DNA from: Fluviicola sp.
GTDB taxonomy: Bacteria; Bacteroidota; Bacteroidia; Flavobacteriales_D; Crocinitomicaceae
DNA: 51,737 nucleotides
Direction of reading: 5' to 3'
Assembly: GCA_029866325.1 (NCBI GenBank)
Contig: JARWZO010000017.1
Span: 1-51,737, forward strand
Under the pieces are notes generated by a model. That model had not been told where the DNA came from, made no database searches, and worked only from the letters and a program-made list of their open reading frames with translations. How positions within the stretch are numbered: the first letter of the stretch is position 1; every line of letters begins with the position of its first letter. Of this stretch, positions 26,247-34,117 are shown in pieces. Both the position numbers and the translations under genes were made by a program.

Positions 26247-27527
26247 TTACTCACTCACATCATTCCCCTCATCCAACAACAAATTTCGGTCGATTTGCTT
26301 ACTCGCCTTGGCGCCGAGCGTTTTGAGTTTTTCAATTTTACCAACGATGTTACCTGAACCTTCGGAAAGTTTCCCGAATGCTTCTTTGAAGTTTTTACTG
26401 ACGTCGTTTTGGTTTTTCTCGATTTTCTTCAAATCTTCAATGAAACCATGAAACTTGTCGTACAAACGTCCGGCTTCCTGAGCGATCTGAATGGCATTGG
26501 CGTTTTGACGTTCCTGCTTCCAGATGCTTTCAATGGTTTTTAAGGTCGCAAGTAAAGTAGAAGGTGTAACAATCACTACACGTTTTTCCCACGCTTTGGT
26601 ATAGATGTCGGGTTCCTCGCGAATCGCCAGCGCAAACGAAGCTTCCATCGGGATGAACAACAACACAAATTCCGGAGTTTGCAAACCTTCTATATGGCTG
26701 TAGTTTTTATCGCCCAACTGCCTTACGTGTGCATTGATAGAAACGAGGTGATCTTTGAGTCCTTGCTTGCGCGCTTCGTCGTTATCGGCATTGATGTAGC
26801 GTTCAAAGGCTGTAAGCGACACTTTCGAATCGACCACAATGTGTTTGTTTTCGGGCAATTTAATCAGGAAATCCGGACGCAGCATCTGGTTGTGCTCATC
26901 ACGCAAAGTAGCTTGTTTTTCGTACTCCACGCCTTCCCGCAAACCACTCATTTCCAGAATGCGTTCCAATGCCAATTCACCCCAGTTTCCTTGCGTTTTT
27001 TGTTCGCCTTTCAACGCGTCAGCTAGGTTTTGAGCAGAAAGATTCATTTTTGCATGTTGTTCCGACAACGCTTTCACCAAACTTTCCATCGAAGCGAATT
27101 GCTCCACGCCCTTTTCCTTGTTTTCGCGTACTTCGGTTTCAAACGTGACGAGTTTTTCTTTGAACGGCTTCAACAACTGCTCCAACTGCGATTGATTTTC
27201 CTGTTTGATAGAGGCGTTTCCTTGTTGCACCACATCTTTGGCGATGGCGGTTAGTTGTTCCTTGAGTCTGGCTTCATCTTCAGCTTGTTTCTTGCGTTCA
27301 TAGGCCAATTGCTGACGCAACAATTCCACTTCTTTCAAACTTTGCGAATGCTCGATCAGCGCTTTTTCTTTTTCACCGGAAAGCGCATTTTTCTCAGCTA
27401 CCAATTGATCTGCGAGTAATTGTGCAGCTTTTAGAGAAGCTTCTGATCGCTGGCTTTTCGCATAAAAAACGGCACCTGCCCCCACGGCGGAAATGGCTAA
27501 TAACACAAGAATAACGTTGAGTAACAT
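26247..27527 (-). CDS. rmuC: DNA recombination protein RmuC
   Basis: RmuC limits inversions between short repeats and carries a PD-(D/E)XK-like nuclease-related core. The start is set at the ATG at 27527 (426 residues): this gives an N-terminal membrane helix (MLLNVILVLLAISAVGAGAV), whereas the longer open frame runs through an intergenic repeat. A coiled coil follows to about residue 165, then the RmuC domain with EQKTQGNWGELALERILEMS, LRPDFLIKLPENKHIVVDSK and EFVLLFIPMEASFALAI, and a helical C-terminus. It is probably monocistronic, with a TATCTTTA -7-like box about 20 nt upstream. Confidence 0.93.
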   Translation of the reverse strand: MLLNVILVLLAISAVGAGAVFYAKSQRSEASLKAAQLLADQLVAEKNALSGEKEKALIEHSQSLKEVELLRQQLAYERKKQAEDEARLKEQLTAIAKDVVQQGNASIKQENQSQLEQLLKPFKEKLVTFETEVRENKEKGVEQFASMESLVKALSEQHAKMNLSAQNLADALKGEQKTQGNWGELALERILEMSGLREGVEYEKQATLRDEHNQMLRPDFLIKLPENKHIVVDSKVSLTAFERYINADNDEARKQGLKDHLVSINAHVRQLGDKNYSHIEGLQTPEFVLLFIPMEASFALAIREEPDIYTKAWEKRVVIVTPSTLLATLKTIESIWKQERQNANAIQIAQEAGRLYDKFHGFIEDLKKIEKNQNDVSKNFKEAFGKLSEGSGNIVGKIEKLKTLGAKASKQIDRNLLLDEGNDVSE

Positions 27528-27545
27528 GGTTGTGAATTTGAGGAG

Positions 27546-27553
27546 TAAAGATA
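27546..27553 (-). promoter_or_regulatory. Candidate -7 box for rmuC (TATCTTTA)
   Basis: The minus strand shows TATCTTTA, seven of eight matches to TAnnTTTG, ending 18 nt before the rmuC ATG. It supports the downstream start choice. Confidence 0.3.
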
Positions 27554-27570
27554 ACTTTTTTGACGCTTCG

Positions 27571-27698
27571 CTTGATTTTTGATGTTGGATGCTTGATGAT
27601 TTGTGTTTCTCGTTGAAAAACTTAATTCCTATATATAATCTGGTTATTGTTACAGAGAACATTCTTCACCCCTGAAACCAATCAAAAATCCAACATCA
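27571..27698. repeat. Two opposed copies of the GATGTTGGAT repeat
   Basis: 27571-27590 is identical to 6842-6861, and 27679-27698 is the exact reverse complement of 6851-6870. Together they form a loose inverted repeat in the gap between the Omp85-like gene and rmuC, directly after the Omp85-like stop on one side. Confidence 0.7.
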
Positions 27699-27714
27699 AG
27701 CATTTAACATCCCT

Positions 27715-29445
27715 TTAAAAATAAGCAACGTATCCAAAATGAATCTTCGAATCGCGGAGCAAAATAGGATTGTTTTGTTGTTGTCCCAACGCATAAGTGA
27801 GTGAGAAAATTCCGATGTTGGTTCCAAAACTGATTCCGGCGCCAAAACCCAACGGATGATCATTGAGATAACTTGTGCTGAGGTTTCGTTCATACCAACT
27901 CTGATCGAAAAATGCAAAGAGGTAGGAATTCCGATCAAGGATAAAACGGTATTCAACCGTAGCGGTTGTTCGGGTTGTGGAGAGTAACTCATCTTCCAGA
28001 AATCCGCGCTGACTAAGGTTTCCACCAAAGCGCATCAACTCATTTTGCTGAATGTTGTCGGTGGAAAATGTTTCTGATACCGAAGCCAGTTTGATCACAT
28101 TGCGCTTGCCAAACGATAGATAGGTTTCCAACTGCAACTTGCCACCAAACAGCAATGATTTGCTTACAATCGAGTCTTTTGTTACCGCACGCTGACCGGC
28201 AGTTCCTTCTATCATCCAAACAAATCCACGCTGCGGATTGGGCAAATAATCAATGGTTTGATGCGTCAATGACAAACCGTATTGATTGCTTTTCACACTA
28301 CCGAATACACCCGAACCACTGGTGGAACCAAGCAATGAAGAACTACCGTTGCGGTAAAATGCCTTGAGTGTATTTCCGGCTGAAAGGAAATAATTCACGC
28401 CTATTGTTGACTTGAGTTCCAGAAAGGTGGTATCGCGTTTGAACAGCTGAAATTGCCCGTCGATTCCAAAAGGTGTATTGAACAAATACGGGTAACTCAT
28501 CGCAATTTTCAACTGCTGACTTCCCGGCTGAATGGATCGCCAGTTCAGGTCGAATAACTCGCCGTGTTTGAGGGTGTTTTGTAATTTCAGGCGTAAATCA
28601 CCCGTAAGTTGATAGGTCAATTTCGCGGGATCTTGTTGCAATCCAACCGTTCCGTTGAAGAGCGAAACAGGCTTGCTTTTTAGGTAAAGGAATAATTCAG
28701 CTCCTTCTTCGGTAAACAGCAATTCGGCCGGTTTGGTTTCCGAAAGGTAGGTGATTTGTTTCAACCTTAGCGGCACTAAATTCACGATTTCCTGTGAAAA
28801 CAATTCACCGACCTCCAACCGCAGGTAATTGGCAATAAACCGCTCTGAAATATTGATTTTTTCGCCGATGACATGAATCTTCACCCAACGCACCTCGGCA
28901 TTCTTTTCTACCACAAGTGTTGTTTTGATGCGATTCCCTTCTATTTCCAGGCTGTTGAGTCCGACTTTGGCAAACGGATGCCCGTTGTTTTCAAGCGTAG
29001 TACGAATTTCGTTTAGCATGCGGCTGATGACGGCAGGATTGGCGTTCGTACTGCTGATTGTACGAGGTTGAATGCCCATTTTCCGGAGTTGAGAACGGGT
29101 TGTTGGATCGATTGTAAAATCAACTTGTTCAAAACGTTGACCTACATATCCCACTAAATGAAAACGAGTGCTATCCAATCGGTTGATTGAGTCGATGGAA
29201 AATGTCAAAAAACCACGTTTATACGCTTGCAATTGAAGGTCTTGGCAATAATTAACAAGGGAAATACTATCCGGAAACGTTTTTTTTTCGCGTTTGGTTA
29301 ATTGCTCTAATCCATCTATTTGGTAGACCACTGAAAGTTGTGAAACACCAGTAAAACGGATTAAGACAGCCAAAACCATGGGTAGATAAAACCGCCATGA
29401 TAATCGCTTTTCAACCTCCAAAAACCTTGATTTCAACAATTTCAA
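27715..29445 (-). CDS. Omp85/BamA-TamA-like outer membrane protein
   Basis: The 576-residue protein has a membrane-targeting N-terminus (hydrophobic stretch about 19-36), POTRA-like alpha/beta repeats (about 60-250; VDFTIDPTTRSQLRKMGIQP, VRWVKIHVIGEK) and a C-terminal 16-strand-type barrel. The barrel contains MRFGGNLSQRGFLEDEL, matching the lid-loop RGF motif of Omp85 proteins, and ends HFGYVAYF with a terminal Phe, a typical beta-signal. It is shorter than BamA and is likely a TamA-like or ShlB-like accessory translocator. The start is a TTG at 29445; an internal ATG would shorten the signal sequence. Substrate unknown. Confidence 0.82.
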   Translation of the reverse strand: MKLLKSRFLEVEKRLSWRFYLPMVLAVLIRFTGVSQLSVVYQIDGLEQLTKREKKTFPDSISLVNYCQDLQLQAYKRGFLTFSIDSINRLDSTRFHLVGYVGQRFEQVDFTIDPTTRSQLRKMGIQPRTISSTNANPAVISRMLNEIRTTLENNGHPFAKVGLNSLEIEGNRIKTTLVVEKNAEVRWVKIHVIGEKINISERFIANYLRLEVGELFSQEIVNLVPLRLKQITYLSETKPAELLFTEEGAELFLYLKSKPVSLFNGTVGLQQDPAKLTYQLTGDLRLKLQNTLKHGELFDLNWRSIQPGSQQLKIAMSYPYLFNTPFGIDGQFQLFKRDTTFLELKSTIGVNYFLSAGNTLKAFYRNGSSSLLGSTSGSGVFGSVKSNQYGLSLTHQTIDYLPNPQRGFVWMIEGTAGQRAVTKDSIVSKSLLFGGKLQLETYLSFGKRNVIKLASVSETFSTDNIQQNELMRFGGNLSQRGFLEDELLSTTRTTATVEYRFILDRNSYLFAFFDQSWYERNLSTSYLNDHPLGFGAGISFGTNIGIFSLTYALGQQQNNPILLRDSKIHFGYVAYF

Positions 29446-29491
29446 ATGGTAAATGTGAATAATAAAATTTATTTATTAACGTTAAATATCA

Positions 29492-29499
29492 TAGATTTG
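29492..29499 (+). promoter_or_regulatory. Candidate -7 box for the 47-residue lipoprotein gene
   Basis: TAGATTTG is a perfect TAnnTTTG match, 43 nt before the ATG at 29543, in a very AT-rich upstream context. The -33 region lacks a clear TTG. Confidence 0.5.
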
Positions 29500-29542
29500 T
29501 ATCTCACACAGCAACTAGTTGAACACTTTAAAACAAACGACG

Positions 29543-29686
29543 ATGAAAAGATTTTTGGCCCTTACTGCTATCGCTGCCTTTATGGCTGTTGTAGCTGCGT
29601 CTTGCGGTTCTTCAAAAGGAGGACACTGTGATGCTTACGGAAGTGTTGATCAAACAGAGCAATCTTCTGATTTAGCATCAAGGTAA
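29543..29686 (+). CDS. 47-residue lipoprotein with GGHCDAYG motif
   Basis: This small gene encodes MKRFLALTAIAAFMAVVAAS followed by CGSSKGGHCDAYGSVDQTEQ and SSDLASR. The lipobox AASC predicts lipidation at C21. The mature peptide is 27 residues long with a second cysteine in GGHCDAYGS, a motif I associate with tiny lipoproteins of Flavobacteriia whose role is unknown. A perfect -7 box lies upstream and a rho-independent terminator follows 24 nt after the stop, so it is a complete, independent and probably well expressed transcription unit of about 240 nt. Confidence 0.8.
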   Translation: MKRFLALTAIAAFMAVVAASCGSSKGGHCDAYGSVDQTEQSSDLASR

Positions 29687-29710
29687 CAAACCATTTTAGA
29701 AAACTATAAA

Positions 29711-29742
29711 GGTCTCTTTCCCACAAAGGAGACTTTTTTTTA
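29711..29742 (+). terminator. Rho-independent terminator after the small lipoprotein gene
   Basis: GTCTCTTT pairs with AAAGGAGAC (one G-T pair) around a short CCCAC loop and is followed by eight T residues. It overlaps the last codons of the converging SRPBCC gene at 29740. Confidence 0.85.
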
Positions 29743-30183
29743 TGCCTTGTAGTCTCGTTCCACAAATGCTTTAAAATCTTCCAGGTACTTCATCGACTGC
29801 TTTTTGAACATCTTCGGGAATAACCAACCAATGATTTTCATCCCGCCTTTGAATTTAAAAAGCTGCGTGGATGTATGACGGGTAGTGTGTTCATCTATAG
29901 CCTCAAACGCATTTCCTACTTCATTGTAAACTCCCTTGGCTTCGTAATAACCATCGAAACGAGCCGGTAAATCTCGCACCGTAATGGTTTCGATCATTTC
30001 CAAGTTGCGCTTCCCCATTTGAAACACCAACCTCGCTTTTGAGCCCACTTGTCCGGGTTCACCTTCGATGGTTTCAAAACTCATCAAGCCAACCATCCAT
30101 TCCTTCATTTTTTCAGGATTGTCAAAACGGGTTATTACTTCATCTAGCGGGGCATTAATATCAATAGATACCTTGTAACGCAT
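29740..30183 (-). CDS. SRPBCC family (START-like) protein
   Basis: The 147-residue product fits the SRPBCC/polyketide-cyclase-like fold: an opening strand and helix MRYKVSIDINAPLDEVITRF, the W-containing helix PEKMKEWMVGLMSF, alternating strands (KARLVFQMGKRNLEMIETIT; RFDGYYEAKGVYNEVGNAFE) and a long C-terminal helix ending in KYLEDFKAFVERD. Such proteins bind hydrophobic ligands in a deep pocket. No partner gene indicates the ligand. It is monocistronic, followed by the lipoprotein terminator on the opposite strand. Confidence 0.82.
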   Translation of the reverse strand: MRYKVSIDINAPLDEVITRFDNPEKMKEWMVGLMSFETIEGEPGQVGSKARLVFQMGKRNLEMIETITVRDLPARFDGYYEAKGVYNEVGNAFEAIDEHTTRHTSTQLFKFKGGMKIIGWLFPKMFKKQSMKYLEDFKAFVERDYKA

Positions 30184-30254
30184 AAGCTTCTAATTGTGTG
30201 AAAGCCAAATATCGGAAATGTAAGTGAGAGTCCATTCGCTTTTCTCGATAAAGA

Positions 30255-30440
30255 CACATACGGCTAATGTCTCACCCCTACGGGGCGATTGTATCAATTA
30301 CACGGTTCTTCTAAGATATTTCGTCCCTTCGGGACTGCATATATGTCTGTTACTTTTATATAGTCCCGTAGGGACGAAATATGGTAACACCAAAATCGGC
30401 AAAAATGGGAATTTACCCCGTAGGGGTAAGACAAAACAAG
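30255..30440. repeat. Palindromic module array shared with the 3.2-kb element
   Basis: Four small palindromic modules are strung along this gap: CACCCCTACGGGGCG (30270-30284), CGTCCCTTCGGGACT (30322-30336), AGTCCCGTAGGGACG (30362-30376) and ACCCCGTAGGGGT (30414-30426). A 23-nt block at 30368-30390 is identical to 3221-3243. An open frame across it (30224-30451) encodes the same PVGTKYGNT and PRRG words as the 3.2-kb frame, which reflects the repeat rather than a gene. Confidence 0.7.
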
Positions 30441-30447
30441 TGTTACA

Positions 30448-31422
30448 TTAATTCACCACTAATTTGCGCACCGCGACACCTTTCTCGGCTTCCACCTGCA
30501 ATAGATAAATTCCTGCTTTTAAGCGAACGCCAGACAATCCCAGTTCGCTTCCACTATAAATTTCCGTTCCATTTGACTGGTAAACAGCAACTAAAACAAC
30601 CGTTTCATCGCAAACAATCGTCATCGATTCTCCTTCCGTTGCCGGATTGGGAAATAAGGTGAATGAAATCGTTGTATTCGGCTCGGTCAATCCGGCTTCG
30701 CCTTCATGAATCACGCCAACGGCATCCAAATCAAAACCACCTGAGGCAAACGGTGTCGGGTAAGGATCGTTGATCGCATTAGAAGCCTGATCGTAAGTTG
30801 CATACTGCGGATCGATCGCTCCAACCACATCGATGATTTTGACATGTGTAATGGCATTCAGGTTCAAATTGGGAATTCCGGTTAGTTCATCCAGATTAAA
30901 CGGAGTTCCGTAAAATTCACGGTACTTTCCTGCCAGGTTATTCAACAAGGTAGCATCGGCGAAATTCTCGAACGGACCGACTTGAACATCATCGGGAGTA
31001 TTGGATGTTGCCGGAAAACGAACAAAATTTTTACCGTCGCTGCTCACTTCAACCACTGCCAGTTCAAGAAATTCATCATTAAACGCATTTTCGAAAACCG
31101 CAAAATCAAATCCCGGTCCGTTGGTAATTGGATTTTGAAAGGTCAACACAGCTACTCCGCTATCTCCCAAACTTACTACGCCGTTATTACCTGCAGTACC
31201 AATAGCCATTGAAGGATCTCCAAAGCCGGCCGTTCCCAAACCCGGATCGGAAATATCAAGATAACCTCTTTGCACCACACAATTTGTTGCCCAAGCTACT
31301 ATAGCGCTGCTGTCTTTATGAATCGCTGTTGTTGTGGGCGATCCAACCGGTCCTGCAAACTGAGCTTGCAATTGGAAACAGCAAAAAACAATCAGAATAA
31401 CACTACTTATTATTCTAGTCAT
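30448..31422 (-). CDS. Secreted protein with T9SS sorting domain
   Basis: From the ATG at 31422 the product has 324 residues with signal peptide MTRIISSVILIVFCCFQLQA; the longer frame from 31467 would place 15 residues before it. The body resembles a beta-sandwich surface domain, with GFDFAVFENAFNDEFLELAV then VEVSSDGKNFVRFPA, PFENFADATLLNNLAGKYRE and FDLDAVGVIHEG. The last ~70 residues are a T9SS type A domain (FTLFPNPATEGESMTIVCDE ... LKAGIYLLQVEAEKG ... KLVVN). Its start overlaps the thioesterase stop by 8 nt, so both are translated from one mRNA. Ligand unknown. Confidence 0.83.
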   Translation of the reverse strand: MTRIISSVILIVFCCFQLQAQFAGPVGSPTTTAIHKDSSAIVAWATNCVVQRGYLDISDPGLGTAGFGDPSMAIGTAGNNGVVSLGDSGVAVLTFQNPITNGPGFDFAVFENAFNDEFLELAVVEVSSDGKNFVRFPATSNTPDDVQVGPFENFADATLLNNLAGKYREFYGTPFNLDELTGIPNLNLNAITHVKIIDVVGAIDPQYATYDQASNAINDPYPTPFASGGFDLDAVGVIHEGEAGLTEPNTTISFTLFPNPATEGESMTIVCDETVVLVAVYQSNGTEIYSGSELGLSGVRLKAGIYLLQVEAEKGVAVRKLVVN

Positions 31423-31807
31423 TGGAATTGATTTTGGTCGGTTTTTTATCTTCGCCCAAGGCAACAAACGTAAAACTTCCGGTAATGGCTTTGGTGCGTT
31501 TGTTACTGTACATTTCCTCGATGTAAATTTCCACCTTCACATCCAAACTTGTGGTTCCGATTTTGGAAACTTTACCCACCAATTCAATGATCGTTCCTGC
31601 TGGAATCGGTTGTTTGAAGTCAATGCGATCAGATGACACCGTCACACAAATTTTGCGGGTAAAGCGGGTGGCGGTAATAAAAGCCACTTCATCCATCAAC
31701 AGCATGGCCGTTCCACCAAACAAGGTGTCGTAGTGATTGGTTGTATTGGGAAATACTGCTTTGAAAATGCGTGTTTCCGATGCTGCTATTCGTTCTTCCA
31801 ACTTCAT
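31415..31807 (-). CDS. Acyl-CoA thioesterase (hotdog fold, YciA-like)
   Basis: The 130-residue protein (ATG at 31807) shows the hotdog acyl-CoA hydrolase pattern: NHYDTLFGGTAMLLMDEVAF with the catalytic-type Asp/Glu in the central helix, then ITATRFTRKICVTVSSDRID, FKQPIPAGTIIELVGKVSKI and TSLDVKVEIYIEE. Such enzymes hydrolyse acyl-CoA thioesters in the cytosol. An upstream frame to 31879 lacks an ATG and is not used. It is coupled to the downstream T9SS gene by an 8-nt overlap, an unexpected pairing of a cytosolic enzyme with a surface protein. Confidence 0.88.
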   Translation of the reverse strand: MKLEERIAASETRIFKAVFPNTTNHYDTLFGGTAMLLMDEVAFITATRFTRKICVTVSSDRIDFKQPIPAGTIIELVGKVSKIGTTSLDVKVEIYIEEMYSNKRTKAITGSFTFVALGEDKKPTKINSND

Positions 31808-32184
31808 ATACGCTATTTTGAATTGCGTTTGGGTAATCAATCGTGTTTGTGAAAAGCGAATCGCATAGATCCAATACATCCAAGAAAAGGATGATTGACA
31901 TAAGGCTCAAGCACTTCTCGTGATGCTCAACCAACAATCAATCGATATGTATCTGACTTATTCTCTCAAGAGAAATCACAGTTGCACGACAGTCCGGGAT
32001 TTAAACCCGGTTCCATAAAAACAGATGAGATCATCCGTTTCGATTGATTTTAGCAAAGAACTGGCACGAAGGTACGGATACAAATGAAAAATGCGCGTTT
32101 TTTGGAATTAATTCGCTGAGTGAGTTTTCGTAGATTAGCAGAATCAGGCATCATTATTGTGTCGGACTGCCAAATTTTCTTTCT
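31808..32184. other. Divergent intergenic region
   Basis: This gap separates the thioesterase operon (minus) and the repeat-protein gene (plus). It contains a CCGGG-N7-CCCGG hairpin at about 32007-32023 and, at 32067-32078, the same CGAAGGTACGGA block found at 22251-22262; on the minus strand it gives TACCTTCG, a -7-like box pointing toward the thioesterase. No gene seen. Confidence 0.4.
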
Positions 32185-32727
32185 ATGAAAAAGTCGCTAC
32201 TTCTCTTATTATTACCGTTGATTTTCCCATTGCTCCTTTCTGCGCAGGGTTCTGTCCACACCACTTATTCCGAAAGCTACGACCGTTGGGATGTGAAAGT
32301 GGGTGGCAGCGGAACTCTTCAGACAACCTACAACAACAGCTTCGACAACTGGGGTATTTCCATCGCCGGTGTTTCGGGAACTATTCATACGACGTATTCT
32401 GCCAGCTATGACAATTGGGAAATTTCAATCGGTGGAAAAACGTACAAACTACGTACCACGTATTCCAACTCATACGATAATTGGGAATTATCCGGTGGCG
32501 ATCTGAAATCGTCGGTAAAAATTAACACCACATACAGCAACTCTTATGATAACTGGAATGTAGATGGCCCGAATGGCGATTTCCGCATCACCACTACTTA
32601 CAACGAGAGTTATGATAATTGGAATATTTCCGGCGATTTCAACAACGAAGAAGCTGGGGTAAAAGCAGCCGTTGCATTTATTCCGGTGTTTGTAGCAGCA
32701 ATCTACAACAAAGGTCTTGCTAAATGA
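32185..32727 (+). CDS. Secreted six-repeat protein (TTYxxSYDNW repeats)
   Basis: The 180-residue protein has a signal peptide (MKKSLLLLLLPLIFPLLLSA) and then six tandem repeats starting at residues 26, 47, 69, 91, 115 and 137, with periods of 21, 22, 22, 24 and 22. The consensus is TTYSxSYDNWxISG followed by a variable strand. The invariant Tyr, Asp and Trp positions suggest a stacked beta architecture, as in a solenoid or small propeller. The end is a hydrophobic segment (AGVKAAVAFIPVFVAAIYNK) that could be a membrane or anchoring helix. No T9SS domain is present. I do not recognise the family. Confidence 0.75.
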   Translation: MKKSLLLLLLPLIFPLLLSAQGSVHTTYSESYDRWDVKVGGSGTLQTTYNNSFDNWGISIAGVSGTIHTTYSASYDNWEISIGGKTYKLRTTYSNSYDNWELSGGDLKSSVKINTTYSNSYDNWNVDGPNGDFRITTTYNESYDNWNISGDFNNEEAGVKAAVAFIPVFVAAIYNKGLAK

Positions 32728-32829
32728 AAAATAATTTTCTTTTTGCTACTCGCTGCTATGAGAGAGGCTCAATTCTGATAAATTTTGAGTTCCAAAATCG
32801 GGTGTAAGTTCCCAAAATTGCGAACCCGA

Positions 32830-32899
32830 ACGCAAGTTCGGGATATTACGAACCGGTTCGGGATATTGGGAACGCGTTCGTAATATCCCGAACTTGCGT
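32830..32899. repeat. 24-bp perfect inverted repeat
   Basis: Arms 32830-32853 and 32876-32899 are perfect 24-bp complements (outer ACGCAAGTTCGG, inner ATATTACGAAC). The 22-nt loop repeats the same word again in the form GGTTCGGGATATTGGGAACG. A relative with GTTCGTAATATTGCGAA arms sits at 43204-43263. Confidence 0.9.
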
Positions 32900-33074
32900 C
32901 AAATCTACAAAACACTCATTTTTCTATGAATTTAACCGGAATTAAAAATCCGTTAATCTTGTCAATTAATCTTATAGATACATACACAGCTGATTTCTCA
33001 ACTTCAGGAAAATTTTCCAAATGTAATTCTTCCATCAAACTTTCGCGTCTTCTATCTGTTCCACTACAAATAGC

Positions 33075-33082
33075 TATTTTTG
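33075..33082 (+). promoter_or_regulatory. Candidate -7 box for the ferredoxin reductase gene
   Basis: TATTTTTG matches TAnnTTTG completely and ends 20 nt before the ATG at 33103, giving a short leader. Confidence 0.45.
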
Positions 33083-33102
33083 CAGCACCTTTTTAGATCA
33101 AA

Positions 33103-34113
33103 ATGATTCAGACAGATATTATCATCATTGGCGCCGGACCGGTGGGTTTGTTTACCGTTTTTGAAGCGGGATTATTGAAATTGCGTTGTCACCTCATTGA
33201 CTCATTACCACAGCCCGGCGGACAATGTTCCGAAATTTATCCCAAAAAACCCATTTACGATATTCCCGGATTTCCTTCCGTATTGGCAGGCGAATTGGTG
33301 GATAATCTGATGGAACAGGCAGCTCCGTTCAAACCCGGATTCACTTTGGGTGAAGCGGCCATGACCATTGAAAAAACGGCCGAAAATAATTTTATCGTTA
33401 CAACAGTAAAAGGCACGAAGCACGAGGCTCCGATTGTAATGATCGCCGGAGGATTGGGTGTTTTTGAACCGCGTAAACCACCGATTGGAAACATTGTTGA
33501 TTTTGAGGATAAAGGTGTGGAATACATCATCAAAGACCCGGAATTTTACCGCGGGAAACGCTGTGTAATCGCAGGCGGAGGTGATTCAGCTCTGGATTGG
33601 TCGATCTTCCTGGCCGAAAAGAAAATTGCCAAGGAAGTAGTTCTGGTTCACCGAAGCAGTTCGTTCCGCGGACATTTGGATTCGGTACAGAAAGTCATTG
33701 ATTTGGCCGGAACCGGTCAGATTAACCTAATTACCGAAGCAGAAGTTGTCGGTTTGGAAGGAAACGGTGAATTACATTCGGTGAAAATTCAGCACGCAAC
33801 TCAAGGAGAAATTACCTGCGAAACAGATCACTTTATTCCATTGTTCGGTTTGAAACCGTCTTTGGGTCCCATTGCCGACTGGGGACTGGATATCGAAAAA
33901 AACGCCATTAAAGTCGACACGAAAGATTATTCCACCAACATTCCCGGCATTTACGCAATTGGCGATGTGAATACGTACGAAAACAAACTGAAATTGATTC
34001 TTTGTGGTTTCCACGAAGGAACATTGGCTGTTCAATCGGCATTTGCACGTATCTATCCTGATAAGAAAAACATTTTGAAGTATACCACGGTAAATGGGGT
34101 TACAGGGTTTTAA
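33103..34113 (+). CDS. Ferredoxin/flavodoxin-NADP+ reductase, thioredoxin-reductase-like
   Basis: The 336-residue flavoprotein matches the TrxR-like ferredoxin-NADP+ reductases (YumC type): FAD-binding GAGPVG near residue 11, then PGGQCSEIYPKKPIYDIPGF, which replaces the redox-active CxxC of true thioredoxin reductases; NAD(P)-binding AGGGDSALDW near residue 160; and the FAD motif GIYAIGDVN near 290. It transfers electrons between NADPH and ferredoxin or flavodoxin in the cytosol. The redox CxxC is absent, so thioredoxin reductase is excluded. It is followed by a CTTACTTTTTG hairpin. Confidence 0.92.
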   Translation: MIQTDIIIIGAGPVGLFTVFEAGLLKLRCHLIDSLPQPGGQCSEIYPKKPIYDIPGFPSVLAGELVDNLMEQAAPFKPGFTLGEAAMTIEKTAENNFIVTTVKGTKHEAPIVMIAGGLGVFEPRKPPIGNIVDFEDKGVEYIIKDPEFYRGKRCVIAGGGDSALDWSIFLAEKKIAKEVVLVHRSSSFRGHLDSVQKVIDLAGTGQINLITEAEVVGLEGNGELHSVKIQHATQGEITCETDHFIPLFGLKPSLGPIADWGLDIEKNAIKVDTKDYSTNIPGIYAIGDVNTYENKLKLILCGFHEGTLAVQSAFARIYPDKKNILKYTTVNGVTGF

Positions 34114-34117
34114 CTTT

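Larger units (their letters stand above)
32728..33102. other. Intergenic region with a long hairpin
   Basis: Apart from the 24-bp hairpin at 32830-32899 and the -7 box at 33075, this stretch shows no coding feature. A shorter CCAAAATCGGG...CCCAAAATTGCG repeat precedes the hairpin. Confidence 0.5.

Noticed and set aside
29446-29631. 61-codon plus-strand frame over the small lipoprotein start
   Set aside because: It is in a different frame from the 47-residue lipoprotein, which has a lipobox, promoter and terminator; the longer frame has no feature.
30224-30451. 75-codon open frame with PVGTKYGNT words
   Set aside because: Same repeat modules as at 3.2 kb; no start context or protein features.
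31999-32030. tRNA-like T-arm (CCGGG-TTTAAAT-CCCGG on the minus strand)
   Set aside because: The loop lacks the invariant C of the T-loop, and no acceptor, D-arm or anticodon arm can be built around it; it is just a hairpin.
32185-32727. Six-repeat protein DNA as a CRISPR or tandem DNA repeat
   Set aside because: The repetition is at protein level with diverged codons and no conserved spacers; it is a coding repeat.
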